This document shows, piece by piece, positions 35,711 to 43,996 of a stretch of DNA of 64,000 bases. A program made the translations under genes and the position numbers. Within the stretch, counting starts at the first letter, position 1. Every line of letters begins with the position of its first letter. The notes under the pieces were generated by a model. It had not been told where the DNA came from. It ran no database searches and saw only the letters and a program-made list of their open reading frames with translations. The stretch is from Roseburia sp. (GTDB taxonomy: Bacteria; Bacillota; Clostridia; Lachnospirales; Lachnospiraceae), in the NCBI GenBank assembly GCA_026168605.1, contig JAPFDX010000014.1, forward strand, positions 20,677 to 84,676, written 5' to 3'.

Positions 35711-36124
35711 ATGAATATATCACAAACCCAAAAGGAAATTACTGCAAGGTATCCATTGGAATATATTTCTATAATGATAGGACTTACCTGCATAGGATTT
35801 TTCTGTTTGCTGATTTGTTCACTCATTGTACCACCGGAACAAAAGTCAGAAATTATTCCGTTAATTTTAGGAATTTCAGTTATTTTATTGATATTGAGCA
35901 TTGGATTTAAAAGATACAAAATAATTCTGAACAGTGATGGTATTATTGAAGTGCCTATTCTTGGTAAAAAGAAACAGATAAAATTTGAAGAAATTGAAAG
36001 TGTCAAGATTAGACGTTCTAAAGCAATTTCTATTTTGGGCAAGAAGCATAGGATATATGTAGACCCTGCTGTGACAGATTACAAGTACATTTTTTCTGCT
36101 CTTTCTGACAAAGAGCTTATCTAA
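35711..36124 (+). CDS. Two-helix membrane protein with PH-like domain (DUF6560-like)
   Basis: 137 residues. Two membrane helices (about 18-39 and 48-66) are followed by a cytoplasmic beta-rich tail (FKRYKIILNSDGIIEVPILG, then KFEEIESVKI) of the bacterial PH or YdbT type. Function unknown. GGAGG lies 9 bases upstream. AT-rich codon use unlike its neighbours on either side marks it as part of an acquired segment. Confidence 0.6.
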   Translation: MNISQTQKEITARYPLEYISIMIGLTCIGFFCLLICSLIVPPEQKSEIIPLILGISVILLILSIGFKRYKIILNSDGIIEVPILGKKKQIKFEEIESVKIRRSKAISILGKKHRIYVDPAVTDYKYIFSALSDKELI

Positions 36125-36199
36125 AACCGATCATCTTATTTGGTAAGTTTTATTCTGCGAAGCGGCATTAGTTTTAGAGAAAGTTATGGAGGTGGCATA

Positions 36200-36610
36200 G
36201 TGCAGGAATACAATCTTGAATTAGATTATTATGGTTTACTTAATTTGCATAAAGCACTATTAGAAGCAAAGTTTCATACGATGCCAGATAATGAATTGGT
36301 TTCAGGAAGCCCCATTATAGCAAACATATATATTCAGGTAAGAGATTTACTGATAACAAGTGATAAAGGAGATCAATGGAAAAATTGGTTTCAACTGGGC
36401 AATAGACCAGACCGCAAAAGACAAGCCATTGCTCTGATGAAAAACGATGAGAGTTGGAGTAATGCAACCATTGGCGAAAAAGAGAAAATTGCCAGCAATT
36501 ATTTAGCCCCGTTTATTTTTGATGAGAAAGAATTGGAAGGTGTAATAGCGGAAGTAGATCAGAATCGGAACGCAACCGTAGACACATTTGAACAAAAACC
36601 AAATATATGA
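36200..36610 (+). CDS. Hypothetical protein in AT-rich island
   Basis: 136 residues from a GTG behind GGAGGTGG; an in-frame TTG at 36140 has no ribosome site. Soluble, mixed alpha/beta, with no motif recognised. Looks like the small accessory or immunity-type proteins found in variable islands, but nothing in the sequence proves a function. Confidence 0.5.
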   Translation: MQEYNLELDYYGLLNLHKALLEAKFHTMPDNELVSGSPIIANIYIQVRDLLITSDKGDQWKNWFQLGNRPDRKRQAIALMKNDESWSNATIGEKEKIASNYLAPFIFDEKELEGVIAEVDQNRNATVDTFEQKPNI

Positions 36611-36615
36611 TCTTG

Positions 36616-36646
36616 TTGTTTTGGTACATAATTATGCTATAATTAT
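36616..36646 (+). promoter_or_regulatory. Toxin-antitoxin promoter with operator-like repeats
   Basis: TTGTTT (36616-36621), 16 bases, TATAAT (36638-36643) with a TGC extended -10. The self-palindrome ATAATTAT occurs twice (36628-36635 and 36639-36646), 11 bp apart and overlapping the -10, as expected for autoregulation by the antitoxin. Confidence 0.55.
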
Positions 36647-36668
36647 ACTAAGAAGGGAGTGAAGCATT

Positions 36669-36932
36669 ATGCCGATTATTATGCCTATTAGGGATTTGCG
36701 CAATACAACTGAGATTTCCAATATCGCACACAAGGAACAGGAGCCTATTTTTATTACCAAAAACGGATATAGCGATCTGGTTGTAATGAGTAGTGAATTA
36801 TATGATAAATTCGCAAGAATGAACCGTATCGACCAGGCAATCTTTGAGTCTGAGCAGGAAATTGCTGCTGGAGCGGAAACAGTTGACGCAGAGACAGTTT
36901 TTGCGGAATTGGAGAAGAAACATTTTGGATAA
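36669..36932 (+). CDS. Antitoxin, Phd/YefM family
   Basis: 87 residues. The N-terminal IRDLRNTTEISNIAHKEQEPIFITKNGYSDLVVMS is the Phd/YefM DNA-binding fold in form. The acidic C-terminal tail would wrap the toxin and inhibit it. Start follows AAGGGAGTGAAGC. Overlaps the RelE-like gene by eight bases. Confidence 0.88.
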   Translation: MPIIMPIRDLRNTTEISNIAHKEQEPIFITKNGYSDLVVMSSELYDKFARMNRIDQAIFESEQEIAAGAETVDAETVFAELEKKHFG

Positions 36933-37248
36933 ATATAAGGTAAAGATCAACCCCAGAGCAATCTGTGAATTAGACCACATTTACGAATATATCGCAAATG
37001 AGAAATTGGCTTCTGAAAATGCCAAAGTACAGGTTGATCGAATTAAGAAGGCGGTTTTAAGTCTGGACACCTTTCCACAGTCCCACCAAGAGCGTAACGA
37101 GGGCAGATATGCTGGAAAAGGTTACAGACAGTTGTTGATTGATAACTATATTGCCATTTTTCGTATTGATGAACGGAACAAAATAGTTTATGTCGTAATA
37201 ATACAGTATCAGGGACGGAATCTATGGGATAAGCACCAAATGGTGTGA
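36925..37248 (+). CDS. RelE/ParE-family toxin
   Basis: 107 residues from a TTG inside the antitoxin end, behind GGAGAAG; longer frames would start deep within the antitoxin gene. VKINPRAICELDHIYEYI at the N-terminus, the central RYAGKGYRQLLIDNYIAIFRID and the closing YVVIIQYQGR match RelE/ParE. Members either cut ribosome-bound mRNA or poison gyrase; which applies is not clear. The Phd partner indicates a type II toxin-antitoxin pair. Confidence 0.85.
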   Translation: MDKYKVKINPRAICELDHIYEYIANEKLASENAKVQVDRIKKAVLSLDTFPQSHQERNEGRYAGKGYRQLLIDNYIAIFRIDERNKIVYVVIIQYQGRNLWDKHQMV

Positions 37249-37386
37249 GTGGGTTTAAATGTCGCTGTTGAAAACATATTGTTTTTTCTTTTGATGGATT
37301 CCTGTTTGTAGGGGGATAGGACTAAAAATCGAAGTTGTTAGAGCTCAGATTTTCTGATGTATAGCAAGGGAGCATGTGGGAAGAAA

Positions 37387-37683
37387 ATGAAAATGGTCTG
37401 CGTGGAAGTGGTTGTTACAAAAATTATTGACTTATCCCATCCCCTTTGGGTTGAGTGCAAATTGGAAGATGCATATGGAAAAGAACATATCTTTCAAGAT
37501 AAAATGCCGATTTTTCTTAAAAAAGATGTTACAGAAGCAGACTTACCAGTATATGGTGAATTACGGTGCGTGATTATAGGACGTGATGAAAAGGCTATAA
37601 GAATAGACACCGTAAAACCTGATGGTGTACAATCCAAATTAGGGCAAACAATATTTGATGTATCGCTCCATCAGTTAAAGTGA
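37387..37683 (+). CDS. Hypothetical protein in AT-rich island
   Basis: 98 residues. A longer in-frame ATG at 37357 is possible; neither start has a clear ribosome site. Beta-rich sequence (MVCVEVVVTKII, then ELRCVIIGRD) with no recognised family. Same AT-rich composition as its neighbours. Confidence 0.45.
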   Translation: MKMVCVEVVVTKIIDLSHPLWVECKLEDAYGKEHIFQDKMPIFLKKDVTEADLPVYGELRCVIIGRDEKAIRIDTVKPDGVQSKLGQTIFDVSLHQLK

Positions 37684-37726
37684 CAACTCTAGTTTATCAG
37701 GGAATTTAGCGAATCGGGAAATCGGA

Positions 37727-37936
37727 ATGTATCAGGAAGTGTCCTATTGCGAACAAACATTTGATGACTGTCATATATTTGAATTCGATTTTTTAGCATA
37801 CAAAGTCAAGCAAAAGGTTCCTAAGGCTGCTATATTTATGGCAGGGAGGCAAGGGGCTGCTTAAGCAATTAAATGATATCATCAATTATGCAGAATTTAT
37901 GAATATTCGACAAGTTTTACAAAATCGAGATGTATT
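37727..37936 (+). pseudogene. Probable decayed gene fragment
   Basis: A 46-codon frame from an ATG at 37727 (MYQEVSYCEQTFDD..., protein-like composition) stops at about 37864. The reading continues in another frame as QLNDIINYAEFMNIRQVLQN to a stop near 37936. The two parts join as if by a frameshift. No ribosome site is seen before the ATG. Together with the following leader this fills the 37684-37998 gap. Interpreted as the remnant of an island gene; family unknown. Confidence 0.3.
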
Positions 37937-37998
37937 TTGATGGTCGGATAAAGTATAATGAAGTCAACGACAAATCAGAATATCGAGGAGGAATTGGT

Positions 37999-38526
37999 AT
38001 GGGATTGTTTTCCAAAAAGGCTAAGGAAGTAGACTATGATCCGGTGGCTAGCACAAATAATAAAGTATGTATGCGTAGGCTTTTTAATGAAGCTGTTTCA
38101 GAAGGGGATAGCTATACAATAATGGAATGCTATTCTTCTACATCAAAATTTGAACAAGGCATTTGGTTTAATAAAACGACAACCAGTTTTTATTTTTATA
38201 TTTTGGGTTATCGGAGAAGTGATAATCAGGTCATACTTGTACAAGTAGATAGCAACTTAACGGAACATAGTGAGGCATTCTTTGTTGATATGGAAGCATT
38301 GGCGGATATAGTTTACTATCCTAAGATTGAGCAAGCTGCGCTTGTATATCGGAAGGGATATGGACCTTATGGAGAAATCCTTAATTTGGGAGACTTAGGA
38401 AGAAAAGGAATAGGGATAACAAATCTTTATCAAAAAGAAGAACGTAATGATTTTTTGAATTTTCTGGAGGAATATCGCCATATTTTAGAAAGAAAAGGCT
38501 GTAAACTTTCCAAATGGAAACGGTAA
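37999..38526 (+). CDS. Hypothetical protein in AT-rich island
   Basis: 175 residues from the ATG behind GAGGAGGAATTGGT; the longer frame from 37930 would run through that ribosome site. Soluble, alpha/beta. GKGYGPYGEILNLGDLG-like turns and FFVDMEALADIVYY are visible, but no family is recognised. Ends ahead of a strong terminator that closes the island. Confidence 0.55.
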   Translation: MGLFSKKAKEVDYDPVASTNNKVCMRRLFNEAVSEGDSYTIMECYSSTSKFEQGIWFNKTTTSFYFYILGYRRSDNQVILVQVDSNLTEHSEAFFVDMEALADIVYYPKIEQAALVYRKGYGPYGEILNLGDLGRKGIGITNLYQKEERNDFLNFLEEYRHILERKGCKLSKWKR

Positions 38527-38588
38527 AGGTAGAATCCTTTTGGGGAAATTCAGAAAAATTCGATTTATTGAACAGATAACAAAGACCG

Positions 38589-38626
38589 GCGGGGCAGTCA
38601 GCATTTTCATAACTGACTGCCCCGCA
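38589..38626. terminator. Terminator between island and pncB
   Basis: GCGGGGCAGTCAG and CTGACTGCCCCGC form a 13-bp stem with an 11-base loop between the converging hypothetical gene and nicotinate phosphoribosyltransferase. The T-runs are short, so it may be mainly a shared barrier. Confidence 0.65.
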
Positions 38627-38658
38627 TTGTCTGTTCGGCAGCAACATTTTTATCTGGT

Positions 38659-40110
38659 CTAATCCCTGTTCATCTGGTTTAACAATCCCGTTTTCATATC
38701 GTAGAGCTTCTGCGAGAGATCGACATAGACCTCATGCGGATTTTCAAAGCGCCTGGTCTCCTCCCAGAGCGTGTCTTTTTCGCGGGCGCAGATCTCGCGG
38801 ATTTCCATGACGGTCGGGGAGGTGTAGATGGTTTTTCCCTGCACAATCACGGGGACAAGCATTTCGCGGAGCGTATAGCTGCCCGCCGCAAGGCGTGTCT
38901 TTTTCCAAGGTGCAGCCGGGTCAAAGAGCTTTAGGGGAGCCGTCTCGTCAAAGACTTCATCGACAAGACAGATGAGGTCTGCCTTTATTTTTCCGGTTGC
39001 CTTGTCATAGATGCGGTAAAAAGTCTTGTTGCCCGGATTGGTAACTTTTTCAATGTTTTCCGAAAGCTTGATCTTCGGCTGGAAACTGCCGTCCTCCTTC
39101 TGGATGGCGGCAAGCTTGTATACACCGCCGAATGCCGGATTGTCTTTTGAGGTGATCAGGTTTGTGCCGACGCCCCAGGAGGTGATGGCAGCGCCCTGCT
39201 GCTTTAAGCTTGCAATCAGGTACTCGTCGAGGTCGTTGGAAGCCGAGATCACCGCGTCCGGGAAGCCGGCTGCATCCAGCATTTTGCGGACTTTCTTGGA
39301 GAGGTAGGCGAGATCGCCGCTGTCCATGCGGACGCCATAGTAGGTGAGCGGGATGCCCTGCTTTCGCATTTCCGTAAAGACGCGGATGGCGTTTGGAACG
39401 CCGGATTTCAAGGTGTCATAGGTGTCGACGAGCAGGATGCAGGCGGAAGGATAGAGGCGGGCATATTCCCGGAATGCAGTGTACTCGTCCGGAAAGCTCA
39501 TGATCCAACTGTGCGCGTGCGTCCCGAGCACCGGAACGTCAAACAGTTGTCCGGCAAGGACGTTTGACGTGCCCTTGCAGCCGCCGATCATGGCAGCTCT
39601 TGCGCCGTAAGTGCCGGAATCCGGACCCTGCGCGCGGCGCAGTCCAAACTCCATCACACCGTCGCCCTGTGCGGCGTAGCAGACTCTGGCAGCCTTTGTC
39701 GCGATGAGCGACTGGTGATTTAAGATATTTAAGATAGCGGTTTCGATGAGCTGCGCCTCCATGATGGGCGCGATCACTTTTATGAGAGGCTCGCGCGGAA
39801 AAATGACGCTGCCCTCCGGCACTGCGTAAATATCCCCGGAAAAATGAAAGCTGCCCAGATAGGCGAGAAAATCATCCTCGAAGATGCTGAGACTTCTCAG
39901 ATAGGCAATATCGTCCGCATCAAAATGAAGCTGTTCGATATAGTCAATGACCTGTGCAAGCCCTGCGCAGATGGCATAGCCGCCGTCGCACGGATTATTC
40001 CGGTAGAAGGCGTCGAAAACCACGACGTCATGGTTGTTGTTTTTGAAGTAACCCTGCATCATGGTGAGCTCATACAGGTCGGTCAGTAAGGTAAGATTCA
40101 ATGTACTCAT
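38659..40110 (-). CDS. pncB: Nicotinate phosphoribosyltransferase
   Basis: First step of NAD salvage: nicotinate plus PRPP gives nicotinate mononucleotide. 483 residues, the long Firmicute form. LLTDLYELTMMQGYF at the N-terminus, FGLRRAQGPDS and the Cys/His/Gly-rich GVRMDSGDLAYLSKKVRK block are diagnostic. GVGTNLITS is near the PRPP site. Divergent from the C_GCAxxG_C_C gene with 114 bases between starts. Confidence 0.95.
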   Translation of the reverse strand: MSTLNLTLLTDLYELTMMQGYFKNNNHDVVVFDAFYRNNPCDGGYAICAGLAQVIDYIEQLHFDADDIAYLRSLSIFEDDFLAYLGSFHFSGDIYAVPEGSVIFPREPLIKVIAPIMEAQLIETAILNILNHQSLIATKAARVCYAAQGDGVMEFGLRRAQGPDSGTYGARAAMIGGCKGTSNVLAGQLFDVPVLGTHAHSWIMSFPDEYTAFREYARLYPSACILLVDTYDTLKSGVPNAIRVFTEMRKQGIPLTYYGVRMDSGDLAYLSKKVRKMLDAAGFPDAVISASNDLDEYLIASLKQQGAAITSWGVGTNLITSKDNPAFGGVYKLAAIQKEDGSFQPKIKLSENIEKVTNPGNKTFYRIYDKATGKIKADLICLVDEVFDETAPLKLFDPAAPWKKTRLAAGSYTLREMLVPVIVQGKTIYTSPTVMEIREICAREKDTLWEETRRFENPHEVYVDLSQKLYDMKTGLLNQMNRD

Positions 40111-40224
40111 ATTTTACAGAACAAAACTGTTCCGCTCCTTCCTCAAGTATGATATGATTATATCATTATCAGTAACCAAAAGCATTGTGAAAATACCACA
40201 AAAGTGGCAGAAATGGGGGAACTT

Positions 40225-40680
40225 ATGAGAAGAGAGAAAGCGATGGCACTGTTTGAGGAGGGATATAACTGTGCGCAGGCGGTGTTTCTTGCATTTTCGG
40301 ATCTGCACGGGATGGACGAAAGGATGGCGGCGGCGCTCAGCTCATCGTTTGGCGGCGGCATGGGCAGGCTGCGGGAGGTCTGCGGCGCGGTGTCGGGAAT
40401 GTTTATGACCATAGGGATTCTTTACGGTTATGAAGATCCGAAGGCGCGGGAGGAGAAGACGGCGCACTATGCGCGCGTGCAGGAGCTTGCCGCTGCATTT
40501 CAGCAGAAAAACGGTTCGATCATTTGCCGGGAGCTGCTGGGACTTTCCGCGGGAAAAGACGATCCGACGCCGGAGGCGCGCACAGCGGAGTACTATAAAA
40601 AGCGTCCGTGTAAGGAACTCGTGGGGGATGCGGCGGAGATCGTGGAGCGATACATAGAGGAACATCCGACAGTACGTTAG
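40225..40680 (+). CDS. C_GCAxxG_C_C family protein (possible redox or metal protein)
   Basis: 151 residues. Conserved cysteines in YNCAQAVFLAF, REVCGAVSGM, IICRELLG and RPCKELVG give the spacing of the C_GCAxxG_C_C family, which is common in anaerobes and thought to bind a metal or act in redox. Start taken at the ATG behind GGGGGA; an in-frame ATG at 40204 is possible. Followed by the GNAT fusion gene 13 bases on. Confidence 0.85.
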   Translation: MRREKAMALFEEGYNCAQAVFLAFSDLHGMDERMAAALSSSFGGGMGRLREVCGAVSGMFMTIGILYGYEDPKAREEKTAHYARVQELAAAFQQKNGSIICRELLGLSAGKDDPTPEARTAEYYKKRPCKELVGDAAEIVERYIEEHPTVR

Positions 40681-40693
40681 AAGGGGAGAAAGT

Positions 40694-41761
40694 ATGAATA
40701 TCAGAAATACGAGGACAGAGGATCTGGAAGAGGTCATGCGCATTTATGGACGCGCGGCAGGGTACATGGCAGAGACGGGGAATCCGAACCAGTGGACGCC
40801 CGGTTATCCGCCCAGAGAGATGATCGAGGAGGACATCCGGCGCGGCGTCAGCTATGTCATGGAGGAAAACGGGCAGATCGAGGCAGTTTTTGCTTATATC
40901 GAAGGCGTCGATCTGACCTATGGAAGAATTGAGAACGGCGCATGGCGCAGTATGGAACCTTATGCGACGGTGCACCGTCTCGCGTCCGCCGGAAGAAGGC
41001 GGGGAGTCGCAGGCGTGTGTTTTGCATGGTGCGCGAATCAGGCGGCTGCACATAGGTGCAGCAGTCTGCGGGCAGATACGCACCGGGATAACAGGGTGAT
41101 GCAGCGTGTGCTTTTAAGAAACGGATTTGTGTACTGTGGGGATATCCGTCTGGCGGACGGCTCGCCGCGACTGGCATATGAGAGGCTTCTGTGGCAGGGG
41201 CAGGGCAGCCAGGCAGGACAGTCGCAGTGGGCGCCCGGTGTGAACCAGCCACAGTGGACGCCCGGTGTGAATCAGTTACAGTGGGCGGGCAATAGGAACC
41301 AGTCGCAGCAGTCAGGCGGCAGGCAGAAGGGGGACGGCATCGCGCTTGGAGTGGCGTCGCTGGTGCTGGGGATCACCTCATTCCTTCTGTTCTGCACCTG
41401 CGTGAATGTTATCATGTCGATCACGGCGATCATCCTTGGAATCGTCCAGATCAGCAAGAATAAAGAAAAAGCCCTTGCGATCGCAGGAATTTCGACGGGC
41501 GCAATTTCCCTGTTGATGGCAGTATTTTTTATGTTTCTGTTTGGTGTGGGGATCTCGTCATCCGACTATTATAACAGCTACGATTCCTATGACAGCTACT
41601 ACGACAGCTATTATGACAGTTATGATTCGTATGACAGCTATTATGACGGATATGATTCATATGACAGTTATTATGACAGCTATGACTACTACGATGATTA
41701 CGATTATTACGATTCGTATGATAGTTATTATGAGGAGGAGGGAGGGCAGAAGCTCTTGTAG
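40694..41761 (+). CDS. GNAT acetyltransferase fused to DUF4190-like membrane region and Tyr/Asp/Ser repeat tail
   Basis: 355 residues in three parts. Residues 1-165 are a GNAT domain (MNIRNTRTEDLEEVMRIY, then ADTHRDNRVMQRVLLRNGF). A Gln/Trp/Pro linker carries imperfect copies of QWTPGVNQ. Two membrane helices (about 220-245 and 260-285) resemble DUF4190 (ALGVASLVLGITSFLL, then LAIAGISTGAISLL). The last about 65 residues are almost only Tyr, Asp and Ser (DSYDSYYD repeats). The tail should face outside if the N-terminus is cytoplasmic. A similar combination is not known to me; fusion by recombination is possible, though the frame is intact. Confidence 0.7.
   Translation: MNIRNTRTEDLEEVMRIYGRAAGYMAETGNPNQWTPGYPPREMIEEDIRRGVSYVMEENGQIEAVFAYIEGVDLTYGRIENGAWRSMEPYATVHRLASAGRRRGVAGVCFAWCANQAAAHRCSSLRADTHRDNRVMQRVLLRNGFVYCGDIRLADGSPRLAYERLLWQGQGSQAGQSQWAPGVNQPQWTPGVNQLQWAGNRNQSQQSGGRQKGDGIALGVASLVLGITSFLLFCTCVNVIMSITAIILGIVQISKNKEKALAIAGISTGAISLLMAVFFMFLFGVGISSSDYYNSYDSYDSYYDSYYDSYDSYDSYYDGYDSYDSYYDSYDYYDDYDYYDSYDSYYEEEGGQKLL
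41577..41735 (+). repeat. Short tandem repeats encoding the DSYDSYYD tail
   Basis: About 160 bases of degenerate 9-15-bp units of the form GAYTCSTATGACAGYTAT, all in frame. They encode the Tyr/Asp/Ser tail of the preceding fusion. Likely to vary in length between strains by slippage. Confidence 0.8.
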
Positions 41762-41779
41762 GCTTCTGCTTCCTATTGA

Positions 41780-42553
41780 CTATAAGATCTGAAAATGTCT
41801 GAGTGCCTTGTGGATGCCGCCGGCGTCAATGTCTGCCGTGACATAGTCGGCAGCGTCCCGGACACCTTCCGTGGCATTGCCCATGGCAACTCCGATTTGG
41901 GCAAATTTTAACATATCCATATCGTTTTCGGCGTCTCCAAATGTCATGATCTCATGTTGCCCGATCCCATAAACCTCACAAAAATATCTGATGCCGTCCA
42001 CCTTTCCGCCTTTCGTGGAAATGATGTCCGCTCCGTGTTCACACCATCTTGTGAGACGGCAGCCCTGCGGCAGATGTGGGGTCAGCAGCGTTTCCTCGCT
42101 TTTCGTGAGAAAAACGGTCGCCTGATAGACCACTCCGTTTTCATATGTTCCGGTTTCCGGCACGGGGGTGGAGATGCTCTGCTGGGCTTTGATCACCGTA
42201 TCGTTGACAAAGTTGATATAAAATTTTTCTTCGTCTATGAGCACCATAGGGTATGTTTTTTCTCTGAACAGAGAGGCCAGTGCAGTGGTCGTTTCCGGCG
42301 AAAGGGGCGTCCCGTGCACCGGCTTTTTACCGTTGTCTAAGCAGAGCTGTCCGTTTAAGGTGACATAACCGTCAAAATGCAGGTCATTGACCGGAAGTTC
42401 CGCTAATTCCACCGGATGTCTTCCCGTAGCCATGAAAATTTTGATCCCTTTTTCGCGCAATCTGGATAAAGCGGATATGGTGTCAGCGGGAATCCTTTTT
42501 GTGGTGTGGGAGAGCAACGTGCCGTCCACGTCAAAAAATATAGCTTTTATCAT
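41780..42553 (-). CDS. HAD-superfamily Cof-type phosphatase
   Basis: 257 residues. The nucleophile motif FFDVDGTLLSH, the threonine motif MATGRHPVEL and the metal motif TFGDAENDMDML identify a type IIB HAD hydrolase (Cof/YidA). Usually acts on sugar phosphates or nucleotide cofactors in the cytoplasm; the substrate is unspecified. AAAAGGAGACC lies upstream of the ATG. Converges on the GNAT fusion. Confidence 0.9.
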   Translation of the reverse strand: MIKAIFFDVDGTLLSHTTKRIPADTISALSRLREKGIKIFMATGRHPVELAELPVNDLHFDGYVTLNGQLCLDNGKKPVHGTPLSPETTTALASLFREKTYPMVLIDEEKFYINFVNDTVIKAQQSISTPVPETGTYENGVVYQATVFLTKSEETLLTPHLPQGCRLTRWCEHGADIISTKGGKVDGIRYFCEVYGIGQHEIMTFGDAENDMDMLKFAQIGVAMGNATEGVRDAADYVTADIDAGGIHKALRHFQIL

Positions 42554-42721
42554 ACTGACCGGGTCTCCTTTTGAAAATATCTGGTGATTTTTATTGTATA
42601 CTATTTATCGGGCGTCTACAACATTCAATGTATAAGAAATGGAGGACTTGCTTATTTCCTATAAAACAGTTAATATGAATAATTGTAGTAATTGGATTTC
42701 TTCGAGGTATGGAGAGTAACG

Positions 42722-43165
42722 ATGACAAAAGAAGTACTGGTCACAATCAGCGGAATACAGTTTACAGACGAACCGGACGGAGAACCGATCGAGATGATCA
42801 CCTCCGGCAGCTATTACAAAAAGAATGGCAAGCACTATATTCTTTTTGAGGAGCTGATGGAGGGCGTAGATGAGCCGGTAAAGAATACCGTCAAGCTCGG
42901 TGAGGAAAGCTTTGACATTACAAAGCGCGGCGGCACAAGCGTTCATTTGCAGTTCGAGAAAGGCAAGGACAATCTGACCTATTACTATACACCGTATGGC
43001 AGCATACTGGTGGGAACCAAGACGAGGGGCGTGCAGATTGAGGAGACGGAGCAGAACCTTCATGTGCAGGTGGAGTATGCGCTCGAGGTCAATTACGAGC
43101 ATATGGCAGACTGTAAGATCGTGATGGATGTGAAATCAAAAAATGCAGGGGACTTTAAAATCTAA
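42722..43165 (+). CDS. DUF1934 (YwiB-like) protein
   Basis: 147 residues. The beta-barrel pattern of DUF1934 proteins is visible: VLVTISGIQFTDEPDGEPIEMITSG at the start, then YYYTPYGSILVGTKTRGV and LEVNYEHMADCKI. Function unknown; the family is widespread in Firmicutes. GGAGAG precedes the ATG; a longer frame from 42692 lacks a site. Its last bases form part of a terminator. Confidence 0.85.
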   Translation: MTKEVLVTISGIQFTDEPDGEPIEMITSGSYYKKNGKHYILFEELMEGVDEPVKNTVKLGEESFDITKRGGTSVHLQFEKGKDNLTYYYTPYGSILVGTKTRGVQIEETEQNLHVQVEYALEVNYEHMADCKIVMDVKSKNAGDFKI

Positions 43166-43180
43166 AGTTCCCTGCATTTT
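43141..43180. terminator. Bidirectional terminator overlapping the DUF1934 stop
   Basis: AAATGCAGGGGACTTTA pairs with TAAAGTTCCCTGCATTT (one G-T pair) and ends in TTTT; the stop codon is in the loop. It serves both the DUF1934 gene and the converging gene at 43189. Confidence 0.8.
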
Positions 43181-43188
43181 ATGTAAGA

Positions 43189-43677
43189 CTATTTCTTGTT
43201 TTTCTTCTCGTTCTCAAGCGCTGCGGACGCCATTCCTGCTTTTTCTTTTAAGCGTGCACGCCAGTGCTTCTTGCCCTGCGGCTTCTCGAGAGATCCTCTG
43301 ACTCCTGTTACTTTCGTGATATAAATACCGCTGACGGTCGCCTTGACCTCTTTCTTAAGAGGGATCAGATCGAAAACGGATTCGTCTGCGATCAGCGACA
43401 TCACCTTCGGACCGACCTTTGCCTTGACGATCGGAAGCTTTGAGCGGCGCATCAGCTTCGGCGTCTGGTCGATCACCGCCTGCGGGAGACCGGAATCCTT
43501 AATGCGCATACGCTTCTTATCGATGATCAGCATGGAAACGGTCTGTGCGACAGCGGCGAGCTGCTCGTCCTGCTCCGCTTTCTTCTTCTCTGCCCGCTTG
43601 CCCAGAAAATATAAAACAATCAAGCCAACAACCATGATGGCAAGAATCACCAGCAACACAATGGTCAGTGTGTTCAT
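43189..43677 (-). CDS. Membrane-anchored hypothetical protein
   Basis: 162 residues from the ATG behind GGGAGGATTTTTATC; the open frame upstream to 43932 is chance. A single N-terminal helix (LTIVLLVILAIMVVGLIVLYFLG) anchors a basic cytoplasmic domain with a coiled-coil-like linker (KRAEKKKAEQDEQ). The domain mentions no known motif (KAKVGPKVMSLIADESVFDLIP; then VSGIYITKVTGV). Unknown function. Confidence 0.65.
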   Translation of the reverse strand: MNTLTIVLLVILAIMVVGLIVLYFLGKRAEKKKAEQDEQLAAVAQTVSMLIIDKKRMRIKDSGLPQAVIDQTPKLMRRSKLPIVKAKVGPKVMSLIADESVFDLIPLKKEVKATVSGIYITKVTGVRGSLEKPQGKKHWRARLKEKAGMASAALENEKKNKK

Positions 43678-43834
43678 GATAAAAATCCTCCCTAAATTAA
43701 ACTCGCATTTAATTGTAGCATTGATTAGAAAAAAAAGCAATCTGGGAATGTAGATTTTGATACATAATATTTTTGAAAGGGCAGATAATAATGCATCATA
43801 TGGAAGAATGTAAGGCAGCGAAAGGAGAAAAACG

Positions 43835-43996
43835 ATGAATTGTAGAAGATACCGTGCGTGCCTGATGGGAGTGATCGCGGTGGCGCTGGTCTGCGGACTG
43901 TTTTTTTGCATCCGGCAGGGAAAAGAAAACAAGATCCCGTCCGAGGGAACGCTTGTGGAGCGCCAGTGGCAGGATGAGGGCGTTCAATGGGCGTAA
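43835..43996 (+). CDS. 53-residue membrane protein upstream of spoVAA
   Basis: A short frame starting at ATG 43835 behind AAAGGAGAAAAACG and ending at TAA 43994-43996. The peptide begins MNCRRYRACLMGVIAVALVCG, one membrane helix or signal, followed by a polar tail (GKENKIPSEGTLVERQWQDE). It overlaps the spoVAA start by ten bases. The ribosome site and coupling argue for a real gene, possibly sporulation-related; no family is recognised. Confidence 0.55.
   Translation: MNCRRYRACLMGVIAVALVCGLFFCIRQGKENKIPSEGTLVERQWQDEGVQWA

Noticed and set aside
41541..41792. Met/Ile/Thr-rich frame over the tandem repeats
   Set aside because: It is the second reading frame of the DSYDSYYD repeat; only the main frame joins a recognisable protein.
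43746..43769. Possible sigma-G promoter before spoVAA (CATAATA with GAATG upstream)
   Set aside because: The spacing is only 12 bases, too short for the sigma-G consensus.
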